A DNA stretch of 32,205 nt from the NCBI GenBank assembly GCA_015062385.1, contig SUUT01000017.1, positions 1-32,205 on the forward strand, read 5' to 3'. Source of the stretch: Alphaproteobacteria bacterium (lineage in GTDB: Bacteria; Pseudomonadota; Alphaproteobacteria; CAAHEQ01; UBA3637). A program made the translations under genes and the position numbers. Shown here piece by piece: positions 1 through 7,187 of this stretch (within the stretch, counting starts at the first letter, position 1; every line of letters starts with the position of its first letter). The notes under the pieces were generated by a model that was given only the letters and a program-made list of their open reading frames with translations, was not told the DNA's origin and did no database searches.

Positions 1-94
1 GTTTACGGGAAGTAAGTAACAATCGCCTGTGCAGACCGTCAGAGACCCCCTTAAGGGGTCTGCTGGTAATATGAGGCTTATAGCCGTTGATGAA
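1..94 (+). other. GC-rich tail of an off-window gene or RNA
   Basis: This stretch is clearly richer in G+C than the rest of the window and holds a hairpin, AGACCCC paired with GGGGTCT (43-49 with 55-61), upstream of the terminator at 95-127. One forward frame stays open from base 3 to a TGA at about 72-74, but its codons are unlike the AT-rich genes nearby. The words GGTAATATGAGG and GGCTTATAGCC resemble parts of structured RNAs. I could not match them to RNase P RNA, tmRNA, 5S rRNA or a tRNA. It is either the end of a stable RNA or the end of a gene lying to the left; I make no functional call. Confidence 0.3.
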
Positions 95-127
95 GAACCG
101 CCGGCTAGGCCGGCGGGTTCCTTTTTT
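95..127 (+). terminator. Rho-independent terminator, GC-rich hairpin with T6
   Basis: CCGCCGGC (98-105) pairs perfectly with GCCGGCGG (109-116) around a three-base loop. The outer GAA/TTC extends the stem with one bulged G, and CTTTTTT follows at 121-127. The T run lies on the plus strand, so it ends transcription coming from the left. On the minus strand the hairpin is followed only by TTCTTCATC, so it may also work weakly for the pilin-like gene ending at 156. Confidence 0.8.
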
Positions 128-155
128 ATACTTATCTATTCAAAAACGCAAAATT

Positions 156-1520
156 CTAGTTTGTTAAGCAATAATCTACGACTTTATGGAGTTTAAAATT
201 CATACTACCGCAGTTATTATCACATTCATTATCCCAAAATTGAATAGTCACATCTTCAACACCATTAAATGTAAAATATTTAATCGGTTGATTTCTTAAT
301 GCATTTGTTAATCCATTAATATCTTGTGTTGATTTGTATTCCCATTCAGTTCCAAAAGTTTTATCCATATGAATAATATATCCTAAATCTGCTACCCCCT
401 CTAAAATATGTGTTCCAAATCCAACCCAAGGATCTGCCTCTGAACAATTATAATAATGGTATCCATCAACCCATTCAAAATAATATGTTCCTTTTAGTTT
501 ACCTAAGTTATTTGTTGTAATACGACACTCCCAAACAGAACTATTAATTCCGGTTGAAGCAATATCCATTTCAACCACATCTTCTGTTTTACAGACACAT
601 TCTCCATTTTGATTGGGTTCTAATTCGTATTTTGCCGTATCACAATAACACGCACATGTTTCCCCATCCTGAATCTGTCCCGTTGGACAGGATGTTGCAC
701 AAGGCGTACACATTTTTGTTGTCGCATCCCAATGTATTTTATCTGTCGGACAAGATTCACACATATTGTTTGTTCCGCAAATCGGTGTCGGATTTGTACA
801 ATCTTCATTTGTTAAACATTCTACACATTTTTCATCTTTCCAAATCGGAGAGAAATCCGGACAGCGACACATAACTTCATCTTCAAACCATTCTTTGGGA
901 GGATAACATCGTTCACAATTATCCCCGAACTCATATTCATGCCGACAAATACATCCGTATGTACCGTCTTCTTTTTGTCGCCATACCATTTTATCGGGGC
1001 AGGTTTCCGGTTCAGCATATCCTCTCCCCGCTCCATCAGCCCCGTTTCCGTTATCAAAGTGGCTGCCCAAATTGACAACGGGTATTGTATCAAACACAAA
1101 TACCATATTCGTTTTCATGTTTTTATTGCCACAACTTCGAGTTAATATAGATATACCCATATCATTTAAAATACTTTCTTTTTGAAGGACTTTTTCACAT
1201 ACGTTATAAACAACTTTAAACGCTGTTACCTGATAATTACTATCAATCAGTTTAACCATAGATTTTTTATCATCCGGCGTATATTCAGACAAGGAAGATT
1301 TTAAAAATCGATTGACTTCCAATGCATGCGAAGCCCGAGAATCCGTTTGTGCCAATGTTTTGGCTTTTCCGAGAATATCCTGTATTTTTCCTGCTTGATA
1401 AGCGGTTAACGCATATTGATAGGTTGCCCCCCCCCCAACGGATAACACCCCGATAATTGCCAATACCCCTAGCATTTCCACCATACTTCGTCCGGTTTCA
1501 TTCAGTTTGATTTTAAACAT
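156..1520 (-). CDS. Pilin-like Cys-rich surface protein A
   Basis: A 454-residue protein with a type IV prepilin-like N-terminus: a short basic leader ending at Gly10, then RSMVE with the conserved Glu at +5 (Glu15), then a hydrophobic helix to about residue 36. This is the pattern cut by prepilin peptidase. After a region of about 130 residues resembling a pilin head come many Cys-rich segments (CxC, CxxC spacing, about residues 170-310) and a C-terminal domain with fewer Cys. Disulphide-stabilised export to the cell surface is inferred. The start at 1520 has an upstream GAGGGA ribosome site and gives the expected leader. Codons 29-31 plus the next base form a run of ten G (1427-1436), a possible slippage site. 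No function is known to me; it belongs with the genes at 22621-24912 and 31856-32205. Confidence 0.8.
   Translation of the reverse strand: MFKIKLNETGRSMVEMLGVLAIIGVLSVGGGATYQYALTAYQAGKIQDILGKAKTLAQTDSRASHALEVNRFLKSSLSEYTPDDKKSMVKLIDSNYQVTAFKVVYNVCEKVLQKESILNDMGISILTRSCGNKNMKTNMVFVFDTIPVVNLGSHFDNGNGADGAGRGYAEPETCPDKMVWRQKEDGTYGCICRHEYEFGDNCERCYPPKEWFEDEVMCRCPDFSPIWKDEKCVECLTNEDCTNPTPICGTNNMCESCPTDKIHWDATTKMCTPCATSCPTGQIQDGETCACYCDTAKYELEPNQNGECVCKTEDVVEMDIASTGINSSVWECRITTNNLGKLKGTYYFEWVDGYHYYNCSEADPWVGFGTHILEGVADLGYIIHMDKTFGTEWEYKSTQDINGLTNALRNQPIKYFTFNGVEDVTIQFWDNECDNNCGSMNFKLHKVVDYCLTN
1427..1436 (-). repeat. G10 homopolymer inside the pilin-like gene
   Basis: Ten consecutive C on the plus strand (G on the coding strand) encode Gly29-Gly30-Gly31 and the first base of Ala32, directly within the hydrophobic N-terminal helix. 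In so AT-rich a sequence a ten-base G run is unexpected, although GGG is also used for nearby Gly18 and Gly24. Gain or loss of one G would shift the frame and abolish the product, as in known contingency genes. The paralogue at 24912 lacks the run at the same place. Confidence 0.85.
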
Positions 1521-1558
1521 TTGTCCCTCACTACAAAAAAACTACTCCTTTATATTAT

Positions 1559-1709
1559 AAAAAAAGGGACCTTTTTTTCCCTATACGATTCGGCAAAATC
1601 GAATTTTTGAAAAAGTGAAAGATTATTATTTTAATTGAATATGTTAATTAAAATCAAAAAAAACACTAAAAAGTGAAAAAAAATGTTGCATTTATACGTC
1701 CCTTTTTTT
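1559..1709 (-). promoter_or_regulatory. 151-bp upstream cassette with terminal inverted repeats, copy 1
   Basis: Bounded by AAAAAAAGGGAC (1559-1570) and its exact reverse complement GTCCCTTTTTTT (1698-1709), with 127 bp between. The copy at 24958-25108 has the same two end repeats and exactly the same total length. In the sense of the pilin-like gene the far end reads AAAAAAAGGGACGTATAA followed by ATGCAAC. The near end, AAAAAAAGGTCCCTTTTTTT, abuts TATAAT (complement of 1554-1559), a likely -10 box about 34 bp from the start codon. The near end would therefore occupy the -35/spacer region and could be an operator. An invertible segment or a small transposon-derived repeat are alternatives. 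Confidence 0.65.
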
Positions 1710-2192
1710 GCAACAAGATGTTTTTTTATTTATTATAATTTTATGATATTTGAGTGCGAATCCTCCATCAGATGTTTGAAGCAAGTTCAACATAACGAAG
1801 ATATCAAAGTTTTTTTATCATTCCCACCCCAACTCTCAGCAAAATCTGATTTTTAAGAAAATAAGAGTATTTGTACTAGTTCTTCCCTCGATTCCGGATT
1901 AAATTCGGAGTGTTACTTAAAAGTGTGATATAATAAATTCAGAACCGGAGGACTATTCCAACATAGAAACAGAAAAAATTGTACCAAATCAAAAATTTTT
2001 ATTCGTTTTCTTTAACGGATATTTCCCCAAAAAATCTGTAAAAATACAAAAATCTATTTTAATTTTATACATACATAAATTATCCATATCAATATATCTC
2101 ACACATTATATAAAGAAAACAAACAAAACACACATTTTAAGGTAATGTATTGATATTTTGATATAAAAAAGAAGTTTTGTTTATTTTTTTTC

Positions 2193-2221
2193 TGGAAACA
2201 TTTTCAAAAATATGATACAAT
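2193..2221 (+). promoter_or_regulatory. Candidate promoter of the coiled-coil gene
   Basis: TGGAAA (2193-2198) and TACAAT (2216-2221) lie 17 bp apart. The predicted transcript start is near 2228, leaving a leader of about 35 bases with AAAGGAG eight bases before the ATG at 2264. The -35 match is weak. Confidence 0.4.
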
Positions 2222-2263
2222 AAAAACAGTTTTAAACAATCTCGTTGCAAAGGAGTACTACCC

Positions 2264-3667
2264 ATGGCTGATAACAAACCCGTTAATTATGATGCATATT
2301 TAAGTCGCAAAGAAGCAGAAATCCAACAAGAATCAAGAGAAGCGGCAAAAACTGCAAGGGACAATGCTGAACGCACACTTGAAACTACCCGAAACAGATA
2401 TTATGATGCGTCAGACAATGCATTGAAAGATGAATACGAAAAAGCACAAGAAGCATATAATAGTGCAAATCAAGCTTATAATGATATATTAGAGGAACAA
2501 CAAGAGGCTGCACAAGAAAGGATTGAAGAACAACAAAGACAAGATCGTCGAACCAGAGGGGATTTAGATTGGACAGACAGACGCCCGGAAATTTTCGGCG
2601 GAGCAACCGAAGAACAGCGAAATACGGCTGATCGTGTTGCAGCAGATAAAGAAATTGAAAATGCAAGACGGGAAAAAGAAGAAGCTGAAAAAAGAGTCAG
2701 AGATATTCAGGCACGATTAAGAAATAGAGGATTAAGCAATGCCGAACGAGAAGCTCTTGAAAGTGATTTAAAGGATGCGCGTGACGATGTTGCAGATGCG
2801 ACAAAAGATTTACAAGATGCTGAAAAAGACAAAGCTGATATTTTAAAATCGCAAGATGAAGATGCCAAAGAAGATGCCGCTGAAAAAGCCCGAATGGATG
2901 CTGGCAACTTAACATGGTGGGAACGCAATGCCCCATTTGAATGGATGGGTCGTGCATCTGACGAACAAATTAAAGCCTATGATGCAAAAGAAGCGGCGGC
3001 AGATGCTAAAGAAGATAACGCCGAAAAAGCCCGAATGGATGCTGGCAACTTAACATGGTGGGAACGCAATGCCCCATTTGAATGGATGGGTCGTGCATCT
3101 GACGAACAAATTAAAGCCTATGATGCAAAAGAACGAGAAGCCAATATCCAAGAAGCGAAAAAGAAAGAAGCAGAAATTAAAACAAAATTAAAAGATCCTA
3201 AATTAAGTAATGATGATCGGGAAGATCTTGAAGAAGATTTGAAAGATGTTCGAGATGACTTACAGGGATTACAATCTCAAACAAACAATAATGCTAATAA
3301 CAACAACACTGGAGCTTTAAGCGATGGTGTTATTTCAAGTTATGAACGTTATGCGCCAACAGAGGCCGGTGGAGCCACCCAAGAGGAAATCGAAGCTTAC
3401 GATAATGCAGAAAGCATTAATATTAAAGGCGTTTCAACAAATGAACTCGTCAGCTCTCCGGTTCTACGTCAAAATTTAACACAAATTAAAAAAGCACAAG
3501 AATTGGCAGCCAAAACTGATGGACAAGTTGATATCCAAGATTACATTGATGCTGGTCTTCGTCCGGAATTAGCAAAACAAGTAGCTCGTGAAATTTATCA
3601 AGCCAATCAAACTAATGATGGTACAGAAAGACCACAAGCTCCAAAAGTAGCAGACAACAGCAGATAA
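2264..3667 (+). CDS. Charged coiled-coil protein with duplicated W-x-R-x-A-P motif
   Basis: A 467-residue, highly charged protein rich in Ala, Glu, Lys, Asp and Gln with no signal peptide or membrane segment. Long heptad-like helices (about residues 10-90, 120-200, 290-340) alternate with a short motif seen four times: near residues 97-125 and 365-390 in diverged form, and twice identically (GNLTWWERNAPFEWMG followed by an SDEQIKAYD segment) at about 212-290. A generic form is E-R-x-A-P-x-E-x-x-G, then A-x-x-E-x-I-x-A-Y-D. The two identical copies come from a very recent DNA duplication. AAAGGAG precedes the ATG and a strong terminator follows at 3692-3740, so it is a single-gene unit. I do not recognise the family. 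A structural or scaffold protein, or a secreted effector, is possible but unsupported. Confidence 0.75.
   Translation: MADNKPVNYDAYLSRKEAEIQQESREAAKTARDNAERTLETTRNRYYDASDNALKDEYEKAQEAYNSANQAYNDILEEQQEAAQERIEEQQRQDRRTRGDLDWTDRRPEIFGGATEEQRNTADRVAADKEIENARREKEEAEKRVRDIQARLRNRGLSNAEREALESDLKDARDDVADATKDLQDAEKDKADILKSQDEDAKEDAAEKARMDAGNLTWWERNAPFEWMGRASDEQIKAYDAKEAAADAKEDNAEKARMDAGNLTWWERNAPFEWMGRASDEQIKAYDAKEREANIQEAKKKEAEIKTKLKDPKLSNDDREDLEEDLKDVRDDLQGLQSQTNNNANNNNTGALSDGVISSYERYAPTEAGGATQEEIEAYDNAESINIKGVSTNELVSSPVLRQNLTQIKKAQELAAKTDGQVDIQDYIDAGLRPELAKQVAREIYQANQTNDGTERPQAPKVADNSR
2882..3133 (+). repeat. Tandem duplication, 141-bp unit with 111 identical bases
   Basis: Bases 2882-2992 and 3023-3133 are identical over 111 bp, at an offset of 141 bp (47 codons). 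The 30-bp joint between them is similar to the sequence flanking the first copy. In-frame units of this identity can expand or contract by recombination, changing the protein in steps of 47 residues. Confidence 0.95.
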
Positions 3668-3691
3668 TTCATTTTTTGCTAAAAATATGTT

Positions 3692-3740
3692 CCCCGCATT
3701 TGAATCCAATTTCAAAAACACATTCAATGCGGGGCTTTTT
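3692..3740 (+). terminator. Terminator after the coiled-coil gene
   Basis: CCCCGCATTTGAAT (3692-3705) pairs with ATTCAATGCGGGG (3722-3734), allowing one bulge, and is followed by CTTTTT. The poly-T side is on the plus strand. Confidence 0.85.
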
Positions 3741-3919
3741 GTAATCTGAAAACCATCGAACAGGAACGGAAAGGTATCTTTTTTTTATAATTTTCTGAAT
3801 ATACTGACAAACTTTCCCATCAAAAAAACAATCACTTTATCCTGTTTTTTTTACTTTATAGTACAATCTGTAATCTTGTAAAATATTATATCAAAAATCT
3901 TTCTGTACGAGGGTTATTA

Positions 3920-6139
3920 TTAAGCTCTTTGTATGGTTTTGGAACAATTCAAAACATAATCGGAATTAACTTTTTGAAGCATATTTTTCGCATAATGATA
4001 AGCCTTATGAAAACCGGCACAATTTACACCTAAATCCTTTAATTCCTGGTCGTATCGCTTTATAAAGGTCAACAATCCTTCACTATCCATGCATATACAA
4101 ACATGACCGCTTGGTTGACGAACGTACCTAAACAATGCTTGTTTACATGAATGATTTTTTGTGCATTTCAAAAATGTATCTTGCATACATTTGCTTTGAA
4201 TAAAATCTGAAAATCTTTTCTTTGAAGCTTCGGAAGTTTTTCCAAATATTTTACATAAATCTTTAATCGTTATCAAATCAGCTGTTTTTGAAATAACTTG
4301 AACACGACCAAACAACTCATCAACAACAATCGGTTGAATATTCAATTCTTTCTGATGGCGTTCAGCGAAATACGGCAATGCTTCTTTGTAAATACAGATA
4401 CAGCCTATCCCCTTATTTCTGACTGTTGCCCAAACAAACATATCTTTTTCAACAATTTTTCCGGTTTCATCTCTACCAAAATAAGTTTCATTCAAATAAT
4501 TATTTCGAATATGACGAATAATCTGATAATCTGAAAAATGTAAAACTTTATCTAAATCTGTTATTGGAATTACCTTATCGGACATTGGCACAATCGGTTT
4601 TTCTCCGATTAAATCTTTAATAATATAAAGATTAATCCCTTTATCCGTTAAAAAATCGCAATGTTTTGAAACAAACGATTGCATCGCCTTTTCACTTGTA
4701 AAAACAGAGATATACATCGGACCGGATTTTACCCGTTCAAATATAGGTAAAACAATCGTATTACCTCTGTCATCCGTTTCCGAATATGTTTCATCTCCAA
4801 ATTTTTCCAATATCTCTTTTGTCGTCTCTTGATGTTTTCTTGATTGTTCAGCAAGCATTGGATAAAAATCATTAAAAGATATCATTTCTTTTGTTTTTTT
4901 ACGAACTTTACCAACACCGGATAACTCGTCCAACACCTCCGGTAACGCCCCCAATTCCAAAAATTTATTACGATACCTAAAAACAACCTGTTTCAAATCA
5001 TTTTTTGTAATATAATATCTTTTTTCGCCATTCCACATGTATGGCATAAATAACTGACGTTTAACAGTTTCTCCTTTGTTATTTGTTCGTTCAATAACGG
5101 CATTGAGTAAATGTTCTTGTATCCAATTATAAAAAGCATCATATTTTTTTGAAAAGCCCAATCGGGTTGCTACTTGTTGAATTGTGTACATATTCTTCGG
5201 CTTTTGAATTTTTTGAACACCCTCTGCAATATATGAAAAATTATTTAAACCCAACGCTCTTAATTCTGAACGATGATTAATAACAAAAGATTGAATCCCA
5301 CTCTTACGGATGTATAATTCATTCCCTTTACCAAATTCAAATATCTTCTTTATTTGTTCTTCACCGTTTTCATTGGTTTCAACAAATGTATCATCTAAAC
5401 AATTTTCTTCAATAAACCGTTTTAAATCGCTATCCAATAAAATATATTGCGTATTTAATTGACGGGATAAATATCTCAAAGAAACAAATTCTGTATCTTT
5501 CTCTGCTTTTCTTGCAACTCTACCCAAAACCGTACCAAATTGTTTCATAAATGAATCAAGAGCCTGTTTTTTTAAAAAGAATCGTGGCGTTCCGTTATTC
5601 GGAACCCACGAAACAAACATTTTTTCTGTTTTTAACTTTCCGTGTTCATCCTGAATACTGTATGTCGCCGTTAATAAATTTTGATATATAAAATCAACAA
5701 TCGGTTGAACAGATTTTCGATTTTGGGTAAATTTTAATCCAACATCCCATAACCGCATATAATCATTTGTATATTTTTCAATCCGAGTAAAGTCATTTTC
5801 TATCACATACAAAATATCTTTTGAAACACCCATTTCTTCCAATTCCGAATGATGTAGCCGAACAAAACTCGGAAGAGCCTCTTTTAGGATATAAAACGAT
5901 TTTAAACCATACCCTGCCCGTCCCCGATAAAAAACAGGCACCTGAATCTGCTTCCCATCCGATGTTGTTTTTTCAAAATGCTCAAACAAATAATCATCAA
6001 CAATCCAGTTGAAAAACACCTGATTAAAGCTATTTTTTTCCCCTAACAAACGACAAACTTCCGGTATGGTGTAAAACATATTCGGATTTTGAATTTCGGA
6101 AATTTGTGGATACTTTCTATTATATTTATTTGTTCGCAT
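3920..6139 (-). CDS. Large protein of about seven tandem ~105-residue modules
   Basis: A 739-residue soluble protein with no signal peptide, built of about seven diverged copies of one module starting near residues 18, 120, 217, 318, 422, 524 and 622. Each has a helix-turn-helix-like opening (for example YTIPEVCRLLG, YTIQQVATRLG, ITIKDLCKIFG), then an F-x-x-(W/F)-I helix, a D-x-F or T-Y element before a charged D-x-x-G-K turn, a hydrophobic strand ending in a Y-I-x-K-E-A-L-P-like segment, and x-x-H-x-x-E-L-x-x-L-G. I know no named family with this layout. The openings resemble the first helices of MerR/excisionase-type winged helices, so repeated DNA or protein binding is plausible but is inference. 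A near-consensus promoter (6173-6201) and an AAGGGAT ribosome site support the start. It is transcribed alone, divergent from the MORN_2 gene. Confidence 0.75.
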   Translation of the reverse strand: MRTNKYNRKYPQISEIQNPNMFYTIPEVCRLLGEKNSFNQVFFNWIVDDYLFEHFEKTTSDGKQIQVPVFYRGRAGYGLKSFYILKEALPSFVRLHHSELEEMGVSKDILYVIENDFTRIEKYTNDYMRLWDVGLKFTQNRKSVQPIVDFIYQNLLTATYSIQDEHGKLKTEKMFVSWVPNNGTPRFFLKKQALDSFMKQFGTVLGRVARKAEKDTEFVSLRYLSRQLNTQYILLDSDLKRFIEENCLDDTFVETNENGEEQIKKIFEFGKGNELYIRKSGIQSFVINHRSELRALGLNNFSYIAEGVQKIQKPKNMYTIQQVATRLGFSKKYDAFYNWIQEHLLNAVIERTNNKGETVKRQLFMPYMWNGEKRYYITKNDLKQVVFRYRNKFLELGALPEVLDELSGVGKVRKKTKEMISFNDFYPMLAEQSRKHQETTKEILEKFGDETYSETDDRGNTIVLPIFERVKSGPMYISVFTSEKAMQSFVSKHCDFLTDKGINLYIIKDLIGEKPIVPMSDKVIPITDLDKVLHFSDYQIIRHIRNNYLNETYFGRDETGKIVEKDMFVWATVRNKGIGCICIYKEALPYFAERHQKELNIQPIVVDELFGRVQVISKTADLITIKDLCKIFGKTSEASKKRFSDFIQSKCMQDTFLKCTKNHSCKQALFRYVRQPSGHVCICMDSEGLLTFIKRYDQELKDLGVNCAGFHKAYHYAKNMLQKVNSDYVLNCSKTIQRA

Positions 6140-6172
6140 TTTTATCCCTTTTGAAATTACGTAAGTGAATAT

Positions 6173-6201
6173 AGTATATCAGTATCCTTAATTTTTGTCA
6201 A
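6173..6201 (-). promoter_or_regulatory. Strong sigma-70-type promoter for the modular protein
   Basis: On the minus strand TTGACA (complement of 6196-6201), 17 bp, TATACT (complement of 6173-6178). The transcript would begin near 6166, leaving about 26 bases of leader before the ATG at 6139. Confidence 0.8.
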
Positions 6202-6248
6202 TCATTTTTAAAATCATTTTTTTGAAATAATTTTATATCGAATACGTA

Positions 6249-6278
6249 TTGACAAATAAGAAAACAAAAATCATCTAT
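6249..6278 (+). promoter_or_regulatory. Promoter placing the transcript start at the MORN_2 start codon
   Basis: TTGACA (6249-6254) then 18 bp then ATCTAT (6273-6278), a weak -10. Transcription would start at about 6284-6285, that is on the ATG, and no ribosome site lies before that ATG, so a leaderless mRNA is likely. Confidence 0.5.
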
Positions 6279-6283
6279 TTTTT

Positions 6284-7117
6284 ATGAAAATATTTTATCA
6301 TTTTTTATTTCTGTTAACTGTTTTTCCACTGTTTTCTCATGCCGAACCATTCGGGGATTGCATTCCATATCCTGTTTTATATGGAAAGGACATCATTTAC
6401 GATTTGAATCAAAAACCGATTTTAAGCCTAATAGAATCTGATTTAAAAATATCCAATTTATTGGGACGGATTCCTTCTTTTAATTTATTTCAGCAAACAC
6501 AGGATAATCAATATTATCCCAACGGGGATATAATGGTTAATTTTCAATTTAATGAATCCACGCAATCCGGTGTACAAAATATTTTTTACGAAAACGGCAA
6601 TTTAATGAGTGTTATCCCGTTTAGTAATAACTTAATAAACGGTACACAAAAAATTTATTACCGTAACGGCCCCATTATGGCAACAATTCCATATGTAAAC
6701 GGCCTGTTAAACGGACAGTTAAAAACATATTACCCGAATGGCAATATACAAATGAAACAATCTTATTTAAACAACAGACCGATTGATACAGGAGAAATGT
6801 TTTATGATAACGGTTCATTACAGCTTATCCAATCATATCAAAACGGAAAAATTCAAGGAACGCAACTGCAATATTATAATGACGGTGAAACTGTACAAGC
6901 ACAAATGGAATACACTGCCGGAATTTTAAATGGAACTACCCGATTATATTATAATAACAATGCCTTATTGGGAACGGTTGTTTTTGAAAATGGCAATCCT
7001 GTGAGCAATACTTGTCAAACTCAAACGGGGCAACAATCCACCTTTGATAACTTGGCACTTTATCAGATTCAAAACGGTATGCAACCCGTAAAATGTCATT
7101 ATCAAACGCAAGATTAA
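6284..7117 (+). CDS. Secreted MORN_2 / YwqK-family repeat protein
   Basis: A 277-residue protein with a signal peptide (hydrophobic residues 2-18, cut after the Ala in SHA near residue 20), so probably periplasmic or exported. From about residue 75 it has seven copies of the MORN_2-type repeat, a beta-hairpin unit of pattern (Y/F)Y-x-N-G-x-(I/L) followed 10-15 residues on by NG, for example YYPNGNIQ, FYENGNLM, YYRNGPIM, FYDNGSLQ. Such proteins are often labelled YwqK-family antitoxins, but that name rests on little experiment and a secreted form need not be an antitoxin. There is no Shine-Dalgarno before the ATG, and the promoter at 6249-6278 would give a leaderless mRNA. The next gene, a periplasmic nuclease, has its own promoter. 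Confidence 0.8.
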   Translation: MKIFYHFLFLLTVFPLFSHAEPFGDCIPYPVLYGKDIIYDLNQKPILSLIESDLKISNLLGRIPSFNLFQQTQDNQYYPNGDIMVNFQFNESTQSGVQNIFYENGNLMSVIPFSNNLINGTQKIYYRNGPIMATIPYVNGLLNGQLKTYYPNGNIQMKQSYLNNRPIDTGEMFYDNGSLQLIQSYQNGKIQGTQLQYYNDGETVQAQMEYTAGILNGTTRLYYNNNALLGTVVFENGNPVSNTCQTQTGQQSTFDNLALYQIQNGMQPVKCHYQTQD

Positions 7118-7131
7118 ATCATAAAATCGTA

Positions 7132-7160
7132 TTGACAGCGAATGTAAAATAAAGTATCCT
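7132..7160 (+). promoter_or_regulatory. Promoter of the endonuclease I gene, with overlapping inverted repeat
   Basis: TTGACA (7132-7137), 17 bp, TATCCT (7155-7160). An inverted repeat CCTCAAA (7158-7164) / TTTGAGG (7174-7180) starts inside the -10 box and ends on the GAGG ribosome site. It could be an operator or a small hairpin masking that site. Confidence 0.75.
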
Positions 7161-7187
7161 CAAACAAAATAAATTTGAGGATATAAA

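Larger units (their letters stand above)
1521..2263. other. 743-bp AT-rich spacer between divergent genes
   Basis: No convincing gene. It holds the upstream cassette of the pilin-like gene (1559-1709) and, towards 2263, the start region of the coiled-coil gene. A 37-codon open frame at 1743-1856 has no ribosome site. An extended -10 box TGATATAAT (1926-1934) is followed by GGAGGA (1947-1952) but by no start codon at a usable distance. A plausible promoter for the gene at 2264 is TGGAAA (2193-2198), 17 bp, TACAAT (2216-2221). The stretch 1960-2190 is extremely A+T-rich and I see nothing else in it. Confidence 0.6.

Noticed and set aside
60-94. RNase P RNA 3' end
   Set aside because: GGCTTATAG is reminiscent of the 3' end of that RNA, but the conserved ACAGAA just before it is absent.
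1690-1712. Sigma-54-like GG-N10-GC in the distal cassette end
   Set aside because: Copies 1 and 3 fit GG-N10-GC, but copy 2 has 11 bases between GG and GC. Sigma-54 spacing is strict, and a better -10 box lies next to the gene.
1743-1856. 37-codon open frame
   Set aside because: No ribosome site or promoter fitting it, and composition resembles the spacer.
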